This document shows, piece by piece, positions 51,294 to 59,480 of a stretch of 64,000 bases of DNA; positions within the stretch are counted from its first letter, which is position 1; every line of letters begins with the position of its first letter. Position numbers and translations under genes: made by a program. The stretch spans positions 1,428,001 to 1,492,000 of the forward strand of contig NZ_OY760916.1 in the NCBI RefSeq assembly GCF_963664075.1. The letters are read 5' to 3'. A model generated the notes under the pieces. That model was not told the origin of the DNA and searched no databases. It was given only the letters and a program-made list of their open reading frames with translations. The DNA comes from an uncultured Desulfobulbus sp. GTDB lineage: Bacteria > Desulfobacterota > Desulfobulbia > Desulfobulbales > Desulfobulbaceae.

Positions 51294-51630
51294 GTGTTAC
51301 CTCCTCCTTGTGTTGAAAATCGACACCTACCCTATGCAGGGTCGAAAAACAGACAGCCAGGTACTTGAATAACAAAAAATCGTTTTCGTGCAATGGGGGG
51401 CGGGTAGACCGATATGTATCACTGGTAGAGTGCGGTCTGAAAGGAAAAGTCTTTTCTAAGATAGAAGAGATTTTTAGTCTAATTTGATCGGAGATGCAAG
51501 GGGGAAAGTCCGAAAATCAAGGAAGTTGGTGGATGTGTTACTCCTTCAAAGTGGTTCTCTTGTGCGCGTCTGTTTTTGTGCATCAGGATGTAGAGCCAAC
51601 AACCTGCTATTAGAGAATTTTTCTTTTCTC
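51294..51630. other. Non-coding stretch upstream of the B12 riboswitch
   Basis: About 340 bp between the Cache-like gene and the riboswitch promoter. I see no gene, terminator or repeat here. Confidence 0.45.
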
Positions 51631-51660
51631 TTGACTTTCCCTGTTCTTCCAAGTTTATCT
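51631..51660 (+). promoter_or_regulatory. Sigma-70-type promoter of the B12-riboswitch transcript
   Basis: TTGACT and TTATCT are separated by 18 bp. Transcription would start about 51667, just at the riboswitch's 5' end. Confidence 0.5.
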
Positions 51661-51667
51661 GCACTTC

Positions 51668-51838
51668 GTTCAGGTGTTCGTGAGAACCTAAAAGGGAACC
51701 CCGTGTAATTCGGGGACGGGCCCGCCGCTGTAACCGGGGACGAAGACTGCATTACGTCACTGACCAATAATGGGTTGGGAAGACGCAGTTGATCGATTGA
51801 TCCGGAAGTCAGAAGACCTGCCTGAGCAGCTTAGGAGA
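51668..51838 (+). promoter_or_regulatory. Cobalamin riboswitch
   Basis: The conserved blocks are in order: AAAAGGGAACCCCGTG, then GGACGGGCCCGCCGCTGTAA, TGGGAAGACG and the B12 box AGTCAGAAGACCTGCC (51807-51824). It binds adenosyl- or methylcobalamin. A strong terminator 60 bp further on indicates control by transcription attenuation of the TonB receptor gene. Confidence 0.95.
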
Positions 51839-51900
51839 CGACTGCGTGGACGGCGGCGTGCCTGGACATTGTGAACAATGTACTGTGGATAATTAGGGAT

Positions 51901-51943
51901 ATCCCGGGTCGATTTTTACTCTTCGATCCGGGATTTTTTTTTG
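51901..51943 (+). terminator. Attenuator terminator of the B12 riboswitch
   Basis: ATCCCGGGTCGA pairs with TCGATCCGGGAT (one G-U) followed by nine T. It lies between the riboswitch and the receptor gene and would form when cobalamin is bound. Confidence 0.88.
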
Positions 51944-52018
51944 CCTGCACTTGCTCAATCCAAACTCCGCGCAGACTCAACGAGTTGATAAATCATTGAA
52001 CAGAAAAGGAGTTTGAGC

Positions 52019-54154
52019 GTGGAGAAACAACAGGGGGGAAAGAGAAGGACATGGGCGCTGGTCAGCCTGGCAGCATCGGTAACCATGGTCTATGCATTCT
52101 CGGCTTTTGCAGAAGGCATCGTCGATGAGGCCCATGTTCTGGAAAAGATGGTGGTCACCTCCACCAGTAAAAGTACACTGGTGGACACTCCGGCCAGCAT
52201 ATCAGTTATCACCAGTGCCGATCTGGAGCGAATGGGGGCAAAAAACGTCATAGAAGCGCTTGAGCGCATTCCCGGTGTCTATAACACCACCGCCAGTAGT
52301 TCTTCGATTTCCATACGTGGAACCCGGAGCTCCATGGCGGGTGGTCCAGTTATCCTCATTGATGGTGTTGCCCAGAATTATGGCAATTACCGCCGTGAAG
52401 AACTCGATATCATTCCTGTCTCTCAAATCGAGCGTATCGAGGTCTTGCGATCGGCTGGTGTAGCATACGGACCGGGATCTTCTCGCGGGGTAATTAGTAT
52501 TATCACCAAAAAAGGGCTCAACGATAAACCAATTACCGGGCACCTCTCAACGAGTTATGGTTCCTGGAAAACCGGAAATATTTCAGGTGGTCTCAATGGC
52601 CGATTCCAAAAGTGGGATTACCTTGGAGATATCAACTACTACAGTACCGATGGCTATGAAAGCGAGGACAGTTCTCGGTTCGCGGGGCTATTCAAACTGG
52701 GATACAATCTTTCCGAGCAGACTCGTCTGGGTATTCGTGGCAACTGGGTTTCCATGGACAGCGATAACGCCTACGACTTGGGGAAATATCAGTGGCAACT
52801 GGATAATTATCGTCGTTCCAGCCATTTTCCTGTTTCTGCTACAGACAGCGATGTCGTTTGGAATAATAGCAAAGAACAGGAATCTGGCGTCTATGCCATT
52901 GATCTGAGCCATCAAGGGGATCGATTTTTTGCCGATGGTACCTTAGCTTACACCTACTACAACGAAAAATATTACGACACCAAGGATATCTTCACCTCAA
53001 GTTCAACAGCCAGAGGTGATATCGATGACCGCGAGCAGGACACCTATACCGCAAATTTGTCCGGTGGGTATCGTTTTGACTTTGGCTCTGTTTCCTATAC
53101 CCCAACAGTGGGTGTGGCGCTGGAGAATATCGATTTCAGCCAGCGCAGAACCTATCCCTATGATACGGCCGCTACCCGTTCAACCGCCAAATATGACTTG
53201 GATCTCGATGAAACGACCACGGGCGTTTATTGGGATAACGATTTTCTTTTTGGTGAGCACTGGGGACTCAAAGTAGGGAACAGGGTTGACCATGTTGATA
53301 TGACTTTTGAGACCAAGGAGCCATCCCGACTTGATATCGATGACACCATGTGGAGCTGGACTGTGGCACCGTCGTACCACTTTGCTCCCAATGCCAATGT
53401 CTATGTCTCTGTGAGTCGGAACTACTGGTTTCCCAGTCCCCAGTATTACTATTGGGCAGGGAGCTATGGAAGTCCTAACAATCTTCCGGAGGATCTGAAG
53501 CCTGAAGAGTCACTGACCTATGAAATTGGCTATAAGCATCACCTGAGCAAAGCGCTCAATATCGCCCTGACCGGATATTATACGGATACCAAGGATAAGT
53601 TCAGCGGATATTACGAAGGCGGAAGTTATATGGGCCAGAAAAATACCGGTGATGCTGAAACCTATGGTATTGAACTTGAGCTTGATGGCCGACCATTGCC
53701 GTGGTTGGGCTACCGGGTTTCCGGGGCCTGGATCAATGCCGAGTGGAATGGGGGAACAGCCAGGGTGTATGAGCATCCTTCCAATACTCGGGTCGAGGTT
53801 GATCTTGATGGGTACAAGGTCAATGGCATTCCCAAATTCACCAGTCGTGTGGGACTGGATTTCTATCCATACGAGGGGCTCAAGGCAAGTATTGACGCCA
53901 TTACCACCGGTGAGTACTACCTTGATTACACCAATCGGATCACCTATCCGACGAAAACCATCTTTGATGCCTCGGTTTCGTACAGCTGGGATGAATATAA
54001 GATTTGGATTTTGGCTAAGAATATTCTCAATGAAGAGGTGGAGCGGGCTATAAACAGCGATGGTGAATTGACCGCTGCCGGAGGTGATCTGGCAAACTCA
54101 TATTATGTGCTGGATGGTTTGTATATTGAAGCAGGGCTGAGCGTGAGGTTTTAA
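52019..54154 (+). CDS. TonB-dependent outer-membrane receptor, probably for corrinoids
   Basis: The 711-residue protein has a signal peptide (WALVSLAASVTMVYAFSAFA), a TonB-box-like stretch, a plug domain (MVVTSTSKSTLVDTPASI, VIEALERIPGVYN, SISIRGTRSSMAGGPVILID, RIEVLRSAGVAYG) and a 22-stranded barrel that ends in an aromatic residue (YIEAGLSVRF). The riboswitch ahead of it implies cobalamin or another corrinoid as cargo, although the barrel resembles siderophore receptors too. GTG at 52019 is chosen because AGGAG lies eight bases before it. No BtuCDF transporter genes follow. Confidence 0.9.
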   Translation: MEKQQGGKRRTWALVSLAASVTMVYAFSAFAEGIVDEAHVLEKMVVTSTSKSTLVDTPASISVITSADLERMGAKNVIEALERIPGVYNTTASSSSISIRGTRSSMAGGPVILIDGVAQNYGNYRREELDIIPVSQIERIEVLRSAGVAYGPGSSRGVISIITKKGLNDKPITGHLSTSYGSWKTGNISGGLNGRFQKWDYLGDINYYSTDGYESEDSSRFAGLFKLGYNLSEQTRLGIRGNWVSMDSDNAYDLGKYQWQLDNYRRSSHFPVSATDSDVVWNNSKEQESGVYAIDLSHQGDRFFADGTLAYTYYNEKYYDTKDIFTSSSTARGDIDDREQDTYTANLSGGYRFDFGSVSYTPTVGVALENIDFSQRRTYPYDTAATRSTAKYDLDLDETTTGVYWDNDFLFGEHWGLKVGNRVDHVDMTFETKEPSRLDIDDTMWSWTVAPSYHFAPNANVYVSVSRNYWFPSPQYYYWAGSYGSPNNLPEDLKPEESLTYEIGYKHHLSKALNIALTGYYTDTKDKFSGYYEGGSYMGQKNTGDAETYGIELELDGRPLPWLGYRVSGAWINAEWNGGTARVYEHPSNTRVEVDLDGYKVNGIPKFTSRVGLDFYPYEGLKASIDAITTGEYYLDYTNRITYPTKTIFDASVSYSWDEYKIWILAKNILNEEVERAINSDGELTAAGGDLANSYYVLDGLYIEAGLSVRF

Positions 54155-54480
54155 TGCGGTGAACAAAGGTTGTTCTTTTGTTCAGAATCAATGATGAATT
54201 TTTGAAGAAAGCTGTTTGGTTGGCTCGCATTATCTAAAATTTGTTAGCTGGTACTTTTTTGGTGAACGTATCAGCGGATCTGTGTTTTTTATTATCAACG
54301 GCTTTGGAACAAAGTGTTCCAAAGCCGTTTGTTTTTTGCGTATGGAAAGAAGTGAACCCATCTTAATAACTATTGAAAAAGACGAAGTTTCTGGTATTTA
54401 TATTAAATATCAATTTGTTTAAATTTTTCTAGTTACCTTAATGAAGTTGCAACTCTAATTATATCGATCAGGAGTGTTGT
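54155..54480. other. Intergenic region after the TonB receptor
   Basis: Apart from the terminator at 54297-54337 I see no gene. The last 100 bp before 54481 are AT-rich and presumably hold the promoter of the next gene. Confidence 0.5.
54297..54337 (+). terminator. Rho-independent terminator after the TonB receptor gene
   Basis: AACGGCTTTGGAAC pairs with GTTCCAAAGCCGTT and is followed by a T-rich run. Confidence 0.88.
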
Positions 54481-55224
54481 ATGGAGACCTACTGTATTCA
54501 TCCCATTGTCATGGGGACAAAGATTTTTGATAAATCAATGATGACTTATCAGTATGGTTCGGGGACCCCGTATACCATTCCCATCTATTGCTGGTACCTG
54601 GAAGGAGGAGACAAAACGATTCTGGTCGATACCGGAGAGATGAGCCCAATCCGTTCGGAAGAGAGAGAAAAAGCCATCGGCGGTCCGATCTATACCTTTG
54701 AGGAGGGACTTGCCAAGTGGGGGCTGAACCCCGAGGATATCGACGTGGTCATTCACACCCATCTCCATAACGATCATTGCGAAAACGATTATAAATGCAT
54801 CAACGCAAAAATCTATGCCCATGAAAAGGAGCTTGCTTCCATCCATAATCCCCACCCGCTTGATTATCGCTACAACGAAGAATTTTTGTATGAGGTGGAG
54901 GACAACGGCCAGGTTGAAGCCATCAAGGAAGATTGCGAGATCCTGCCTGGCATTCGGCTGGTGCACACCCCGGCGCATACCGAAGGAGGGATGTCGATTA
55001 TCATCAATACCGCCCAAGGTACTGCAGTGATCACAGGGTTCTGTATTATAAAGGAAAATTTGGAGCCACCAATCCAGGTCAAAGCAATGGAAATGGAGGT
55101 CATTCCTCCGGGCACCCACGTCAATGTGTATCAGGCCTATGATATTGTAAAAAAAATAAAATCCATGGGAGAACTTATTCTGCCTTTGCATGAACCGTCC
55201 CTAGCTTCTGTCGAGAGTATTTGA
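54481..55224 (+). CDS. Metallo-beta-lactamase-fold hydrolase (AHL-lactonase-like)
   Basis: The 247-residue cytoplasmic protein has the zinc-binding motif VIHTHLHNDHCENDY (HxHxDH), downstream VHTPAHTEGGMS for the third His, and VITGFCIIKENL where the bridging Asp of true lactonases is usually found; here this Asp appears replaced, so one metal site may be weaker. The front (YWYLEGGDKTILVDTGEMSP with one residue varying) and length fit the AiiA-like N-acyl homoserine lactonase family and related lactone hydrolases. AGGAG precedes the ATG. It has no operon partner. Confidence 0.82.
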   Translation: METYCIHPIVMGTKIFDKSMMTYQYGSGTPYTIPIYCWYLEGGDKTILVDTGEMSPIRSEEREKAIGGPIYTFEEGLAKWGLNPEDIDVVIHTHLHNDHCENDYKCINAKIYAHEKELASIHNPHPLDYRYNEEFLYEVEDNGQVEAIKEDCEILPGIRLVHTPAHTEGGMSIIINTAQGTAVITGFCIIKENLEPPIQVKAMEMEVIPPGTHVNVYQAYDIVKKIKSMGELILPLHEPSLASVESI

Positions 55225-55387
55225 AGCTTTGGGGGGTGATGCGATGGGGCGAGAAACACTGGTAGTCTGTTTTTATCACAATTGTGTAAATTGAGGGTTT
55301 GTCTTCTTTCAAAGAATTGAGTTGTTAGCAATGGAGTAACCCGGTCAGCTAAGTGACATTGTTTTCTTGTGAAACTGCATTGTTTGC

Positions 55388-55411
55388 AGAAAAAATATTC
55401 AGAATATTTGA
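55388..55411. promoter_or_regulatory. Short palindrome upstream of the Roadblock operon
   Basis: AAATATTC-A-GAATATTT is a perfect inverted repeat about 90 bp before the first gene of the operon and could be an operator. Confidence 0.35.
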
Positions 55412-55493
55412 AAGTATGTGATAGGGTTCTTTGTGTGGAAGAAATTTATTACTTACTGTAACTCCTAAATCTTTTGAACGATACCAATCTTCG

Positions 55494-56210
55494 ATGAGTG
55501 AACCTCAAGTCCCCCCGAATGCTAAATCTATTGATGGTATTTCACTGGCCTCATTTCTTCAGCTTTTAGAACACGAGCGGAAAAGCTGCACTCTGGTTGT
55601 GACCCAGGGAGATCTGTCAGGGGAATTTTTTTTTCAGGATGGAAACCTTATTCAGGCACTGCATAAAGGGTTACAGGGGCTAGATGCAGCCTACTGCATA
55701 CTCTCTTGGGAGAAAGCAACTTTTTATCTCGCCAAACCGCGGAAGCAGGTTCAAACCATCAACCACCCCCTGGCACATATTCTTTTGACGGCTTCGACTA
55801 AAAGCGATGAACGGAGAGCTGAGCAAAAGACTCAGGCTCCCGTTGCTGGCAAGGGGGAACAAAATATTTCAAAGAATCAAGGGCTTGGAACCATTACCAG
55901 TAACTTGCTGGCTATAGAAGGGGTCCAAGAGTACTACCTGCTTAATCGTCAGGGAAAGTTGGTGGCTCAGTCCTGCCAAAGTCAAAAAATGGCAGATTTT
56001 ATCGCCTACTCTGTCGTTAGCGGAATTCAAATGCGTGAGGCCTTAGGCTCCAAAGGACTCCATAATATTCGGATTCGTCTTGCCGATGAATCCGTATTGC
56101 TCATTGTACCGGCCAGTGGCGCCATTATAGGGCTGCTCCTTACCAGCGATGCTGACTTGGCTGTTGTCTATCCTAAGCTGCGTAAGGCCCTCGCCCGCAA
56201 ATCCTCGTAA
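55494..56210 (+). CDS. DUF4388 plus Roadblock/LC7-like protein
   Basis: The 238-residue protein opens with a DUF4388-like (PatA N-terminal) domain (ISLASFLQLLEHERKSCTL, LSGEFFFQDGNLIQALHKG, CILSWEKATFYL) and after a polar linker ends in a Roadblock/LC7-like domain (LLAIEGVQEYYLLNRQGKL, VLLIVPASGAIIGLLLT). Such proteins act as scaffolds for small GTPases or chemosensory switches. The ATG at 55494 has no clear ribosome-binding site; a TTG at 55431 is possible. It is followed 20 bp later by another Roadblock-type gene. Confidence 0.72.
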   Translation: MSEPQVPPNAKSIDGISLASFLQLLEHERKSCTLVVTQGDLSGEFFFQDGNLIQALHKGLQGLDAAYCILSWEKATFYLAKPRKQVQTINHPLAHILLTASTKSDERRAEQKTQAPVAGKGEQNISKNQGLGTITSNLLAIEGVQEYYLLNRQGKLVAQSCQSQKMADFIAYSVVSGIQMREALGSKGLHNIRIRLADESVLLIVPASGAIIGLLLTSDADLAVVYPKLRKALARKSS

Positions 56211-56229
56211 AGAGAACAGCCCATCTACC

Positions 56230-56886
56230 ATGGCACTTAATAAACTTCTTGATGAAATATCTGTTATTCCCGGTGTGACAGGATCCTGCATTTTTGATCG
56301 CAACGAAGGACCCCTATGTACAAATTCCGAAGCAAATATCGCCACGGAGGTGTTGATCAAGGTCGGTTCCTTTCTGGTACGTATGTGCAAAATGGGGAAA
56401 ATGAACGGTCTTGATATAGCCGGGAGCCATTTCCGTTTTGATAACTGTACGGTCGTGAGTACTCCGTTGGGTAATGAGTCTATTTTGCTCACCATCTGCG
56501 ATACCCAGGCCAACTGTTCCCTGGTGGCAACCACGGCGGCCATGTTAGCGGCGGATATGGTCGAACAGCTTGATCGTAGCTGGAAGCCTCCAGTACAGGA
56601 AAAAATACAGAGCGACCAGGTTGAAATACCTGATCTCCAGGATGAGTACCCGACTGAAGATCTGCAGGAGTTTTTCACTGTCATAGAAGATGCTCTTGCG
56701 GAGGCAATTGGGCCTGTCGCCGGTATGATCCTTCAGGATGTCATTGCAGATTGGCAAAAAAAGGGTCCTGCCCAACATGCACGTCTCTCCGAGTTGATCG
56801 ATATGCTCCAGAAAGAGGTGGATGAAGAAAAACTTGCTCAGGAGTTCAAAAAAGGTGCTTTGGCTGCGATCGCGGCCGTCAAGTAA
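56230..56886 (+). CDS. Roadblock/LC7-like signalling protein
   Basis: This 218-residue protein begins with a Roadblock-type domain (LLDEISVIPGVTGSCIFDRNE, VVSTPLGNESILLTICD) and has a C-terminal helical domain (EDLQEFFTVIEDALAEAIGP, ARLSELIDMLQKEVDEEKLA). It has no membrane or enzymatic motif. Presumably a partner of the preceding protein, possibly forming a heterodimer as MglB/LC7 proteins do. No MglA-type GTPase gene lies in the window. Confidence 0.72.
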   Translation: MALNKLLDEISVIPGVTGSCIFDRNEGPLCTNSEANIATEVLIKVGSFLVRMCKMGKMNGLDIAGSHFRFDNCTVVSTPLGNESILLTICDTQANCSLVATTAAMLAADMVEQLDRSWKPPVQEKIQSDQVEIPDLQDEYPTEDLQEFFTVIEDALAEAIGPVAGMILQDVIADWQKKGPAQHARLSELIDMLQKEVDEEKLAQEFKKGALAAIAAVK

Positions 56887-57059
56887 AGCTTGCTCTGCTC
56901 TTTTCTCAGGCTTATCAGGCCTCGAACTTTTTTGCTTCTCACTTGGGTATATTGAGTTCGCATATAATTATCTGTTCTACATCCTTGCATATTTCAGTCT
57001 AGAAGAGTTTTGAACCAAAGAAATCAGGCGGTCGATTGCGTCGAAATCTTGGAGGTTGT

Positions 57060-57935
57060 ATGAGTATTCGCATACGTTTCATTTTCATTATTGGAGTCAT
57101 TAGCCTGATAGCAGCCTGTTTGTTTGCCTATTTCAGCTACCAATATACGGTGGACAATGCCATGAAAGAGGCCAAGGAAAAAGGAAATATTGTTTTTACC
57201 TTTATTGAATCTTCCCGTAAATTTTTTCGCGACGAGCAGCGGCCACTGGTGATGGATATTGTCGAAAAAGAACGATTTTATCCGACGTTGATGTCAGGAT
57301 TTGCCTTTACCCGCGGGGTTTGGGATGTGTTTGCCAAAGAGTTGCCGGAATACCGGTTTAAACAGGCAACCATTGATCCCCTTTATCCACCCAATAAGGC
57401 AGATGCCGACGAGTTAGCCATTATTGCCGAGTTTGAGGCAAACAAAGAGATGAAAATCAAGGAGGGGATCCTTGAAAAGGATGGCGAGCGTTTTTTCTAT
57501 TTTGCCCGTCCGGTGACAGTCGGGAAAAAATGTCTGCGCTGTCACGGCAACCCTGATAATGCCCCCAGAGACCAGATAGAAATTTACGGAACAGAAAACG
57601 GTTATCACTGGAAGGAAAATGCCACTGTTGGCTCTTTTATCACCTATGTACCGATCCATACAGCACTGGAGCAGGCCAAGCAATCGGCTATCACTCTGTT
57701 CCTCTTTGGCTTGGGCGGGATCGCTCTCTTGGTTGCGGTGATCTGGGTATTTTTTAACGGTTATCTGGTCAAGCCGATTACCATGCTTGAGAATCGGACC
57801 ACAGAAATCAGTTTAGGGAAGAACCTTGAGAAAAAAGTAGAGTATGGCTCCAATGATGAGATCGGGGCGCTTTCCCGGGCCATTGATCGCATGCGGATCA
57901 GTACCATGAAATTACTGGAACGATGCAAAAAATAA
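57060..57935 (+). CDS. DUF3365 (Tll0287-like) haem-binding sensor with HAMP domain
   Basis: The 291-residue protein has an N-terminal membrane helix (FIFIIGVISLIAACLFAYF), a periplasmic Tll0287-like domain holding a c-type haem motif (KKCLRCHGNPDNAP), a second helix (LFLFGLGGIALLVAVIWVFF) and a HAMP domain (about 240-290) at which it ends. With no kinase or methyl-accepting part, it needs a partner to transmit its redox or gas signal. TTGGAGG precedes the ATG at 57060. It overlaps the following TPR gene by 13 bp. Confidence 0.87.
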   Translation: MSIRIRFIFIIGVISLIAACLFAYFSYQYTVDNAMKEAKEKGNIVFTFIESSRKFFRDEQRPLVMDIVEKERFYPTLMSGFAFTRGVWDVFAKELPEYRFKQATIDPLYPPNKADADELAIIAEFEANKEMKIKEGILEKDGERFFYFARPVTVGKKCLRCHGNPDNAPRDQIEIYGTENGYHWKENATVGSFITYVPIHTALEQAKQSAITLFLFGLGGIALLVAVIWVFFNGYLVKPITMLENRTTEISLGKNLEKKVEYGSNDEIGALSRAIDRMRISTMKLLERCKK

Positions 57936-58384
57936 AAGTTGACTTGGCGGGTGTTCTCCTCATTATTTTTTGCCTCCATGGGGCCTTGTGTGCAAGCGTG
58001 TTCGCAGGCGATTGCGATGCACTCAAGGCAAATATTCCCAGGGAGCATAATTTTATCAAACGACGGGCCCTGTTGCGGCAGGCTGTGGAAACCTGTAATG
58101 CCGATGCAGAGTTGTATTATCAACTTGGCAGGGAACTCGAGCGATCTCGCAAGTACGATCAGGCCCTTGAGCAGTATCGTCGCGCCCTGGAACTCAACCC
58201 GGAAATGGCGCGGGTTCATGGCAATATGGGGGATATTTTTCGTTCCCAAAAGAAACTTGTCGAAGCAATACATGCCTACCAGAGCGGACTCAGCCTCGAT
58301 CCGAAAAACTCCCGCCTCCAAAAAAAATTGGAGGCTGTACTGAAAGCAGTGCACGAGGAGGGGAAAGAGAGTCTGGAAAAGTAG
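57923..58384 (+). CDS. Secreted TPR-repeat protein
   Basis: The 153-residue protein has a signal peptide (LAGVLLIIFCLHGALCASVFA) and two to three tetratricopeptide repeats (AELYYQLGRELERSRKYDQA, ARVHGNMGDIFRSQKKLVEA). It should be a periplasmic protein-interaction adaptor. Its ATG lies 13 bases inside the upstream haem-sensor gene, implying translational coupling and a joint function with it. Confidence 0.8.
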   Translation: MQKIKVDLAGVLLIIFCLHGALCASVFAGDCDALKANIPREHNFIKRRALLRQAVETCNADAELYYQLGRELERSRKYDQALEQYRRALELNPEMARVHGNMGDIFRSQKKLVEAIHAYQSGLSLDPKNSRLQKKLEAVLKAVHEEGKESLEK

Positions 58385-58452
58385 CTGGCAAATCGAATTT
58401 TTTATCGGTGCAAATAAATATTTGATTACCATCAATGCTCAGCTAGAAAAGA

Positions 58453-58553
58453 CGAGATCTCTCCCTCTGGTCGAGATGACATCCGGGAGGTGCAATGCGC
58501 CCTCTCTGTCGCCGCGACATCGGTGTCATCCCGAACGCATGTGAGGGATCTCG
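58453..58553. repeat. Large imperfect hairpin, interspersed-repeat type
   Basis: CGAGATCTCTCCCTCTGG and onward to GATGACA pairs imperfectly with TGTCATCCCGAACGCATGTG to GGATCTCG, giving about 30-base arms. Sequences of this kind are common dispersed intergenic repeats in many bacterial genomes. The GTCATCCCGA part resembles the hairpin at 4462-4493. Confidence 0.65.
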
Positions 58554-58599
58554 CTGTTCGTAACCGACAACTGAGGTTCAGTGGTAATCAAAAATAAAT

Positions 58600-58631
58600 A
58601 AGGCCGGGCAGATATCCTGTCCGGCCTTTTG
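58600..58631. terminator. Rho-independent terminator of the Roadblock-TPR operon
   Basis: AAGGCCGG pairs with CCGGCCTT and is followed by TTTT; A-rich sequence on the other side makes it potentially bidirectional. Confidence 0.75.
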
Positions 58632-58794
58632 TCGAAAGAGCCCAAGCGTTGACAACAAGGTCGCAATGAAAACTGGTTTTTCGGTTTTTGTTTGGGGTAC
58701 TTCGTCCTTTCGTAATTCCATAAAACTGGTTACCTTAAAAAGTCGACATAAATCTTCGTTCCCTTTTAACCAGAATGCATTCAAGCCAGAGACT

Positions 58795-58983
58795 ATGAAG
58801 CTCAATCGAATCCAAATCCAAATTTTAAAGAAGCTGAGCCAGGAAAGAAATTTAGATATTGACGCCTACATTCAGCAGTTCTCTCAAGAGTTTTTGGGGA
58901 TCCCCAAAAAATGTCTTGATGAATTAAGTGAAGCAGAGGCCGATGCCTGGATTCATAACGCTTATATGGCCACTCTTCGTTAG
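58795..58983 (+). CDS. Small hypothetical protein (62 aa)
   Basis: This short frame encodes LNRIQIQILKKLSQERNLDI followed by an acidic amphipathic helix (CLDELSEAEADAWIHNAYMA). It has plausible soluble, helical character but no recognisable family and no strong ribosome-binding site. The frame is open upstream to 58666, but that extension overlaps a terminator region and is unlikely to be translated. Confidence 0.45.
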   Translation: MKLNRIQIQILKKLSQERNLDIDAYIQQFSQEFLGIPKKCLDELSEAEADAWIHNAYMATLR

Positions 58984-59480
58984 TGAAATATCTAAAAATA
59001 CTGTTTTATCAGAACGTTAAAGTATAAATTTCCTTGAATGTAATCTCCTGTTGACGGCCTGTCATTCGCCCGGTAAAGAGATCATCGTACCGGCCGGGCG
59101 TTGTCTTTGAGCCTCTCCTTTTCAAAAGTTTTCCCTCCTGAAGTTATTCTCCGCCTAAGCCGAATACGAGGAGTCTTCGCCCCGGTGTCATGCTTCATCG
59201 GGAATGTGTTTAGCATCACTTGAGGGCACTGCCATGTATCTCTGGACCCCACTCTTTCTTTTCTCCACCAATTTTCTGCAGGCCTTTTTAGCACGTTTCC
59301 TCTCTGCAGCCTCTTAACTCGATCAGTACGCTTTAAGACTGAATAGGCCCAGAAGAATCTGGTGCCCAAAGTACAGGTATCTCCATTGAATTCTGTTTGA
59401 TTGGACTCATGGGAGAGGTTTAATTTTTTGTTGTGTCGCGCCCCTCAAACTAGAGCTGCGCACAACCATGGAGTATGAAA
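58984..59480. other. Non-coding region with GC-rich inverted repeat
   Basis: About 500 bp without a convincing gene. CGCCCGG and CCGGGCG (59067-59101) form a hairpin around TTACCGG-like sequence. Short open frames here lack domain, start signal or neighbour-like composition. Confidence 0.45.

Larger units (their letters stand above)
58385..58794. other. Non-coding region with repeat-like hairpin and terminator
   Basis: About 410 bp hold the hairpin 58453-58553 and the terminator 58600-58631 but no supported gene. Confidence 0.5.

Noticed and set aside
51484-51708. Rightward frame of 74 codons upstream of the TonB receptor
   Set aside because: It overlaps the promoter and 5' part of the cobalamin riboswitch.
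59082-59369. Leftward frame of 95 codons before the GNAT-nitrilase gene
   Set aside because: Basic random-looking product, no start signal, includes a GC-rich inverted repeat; not supported as a gene.
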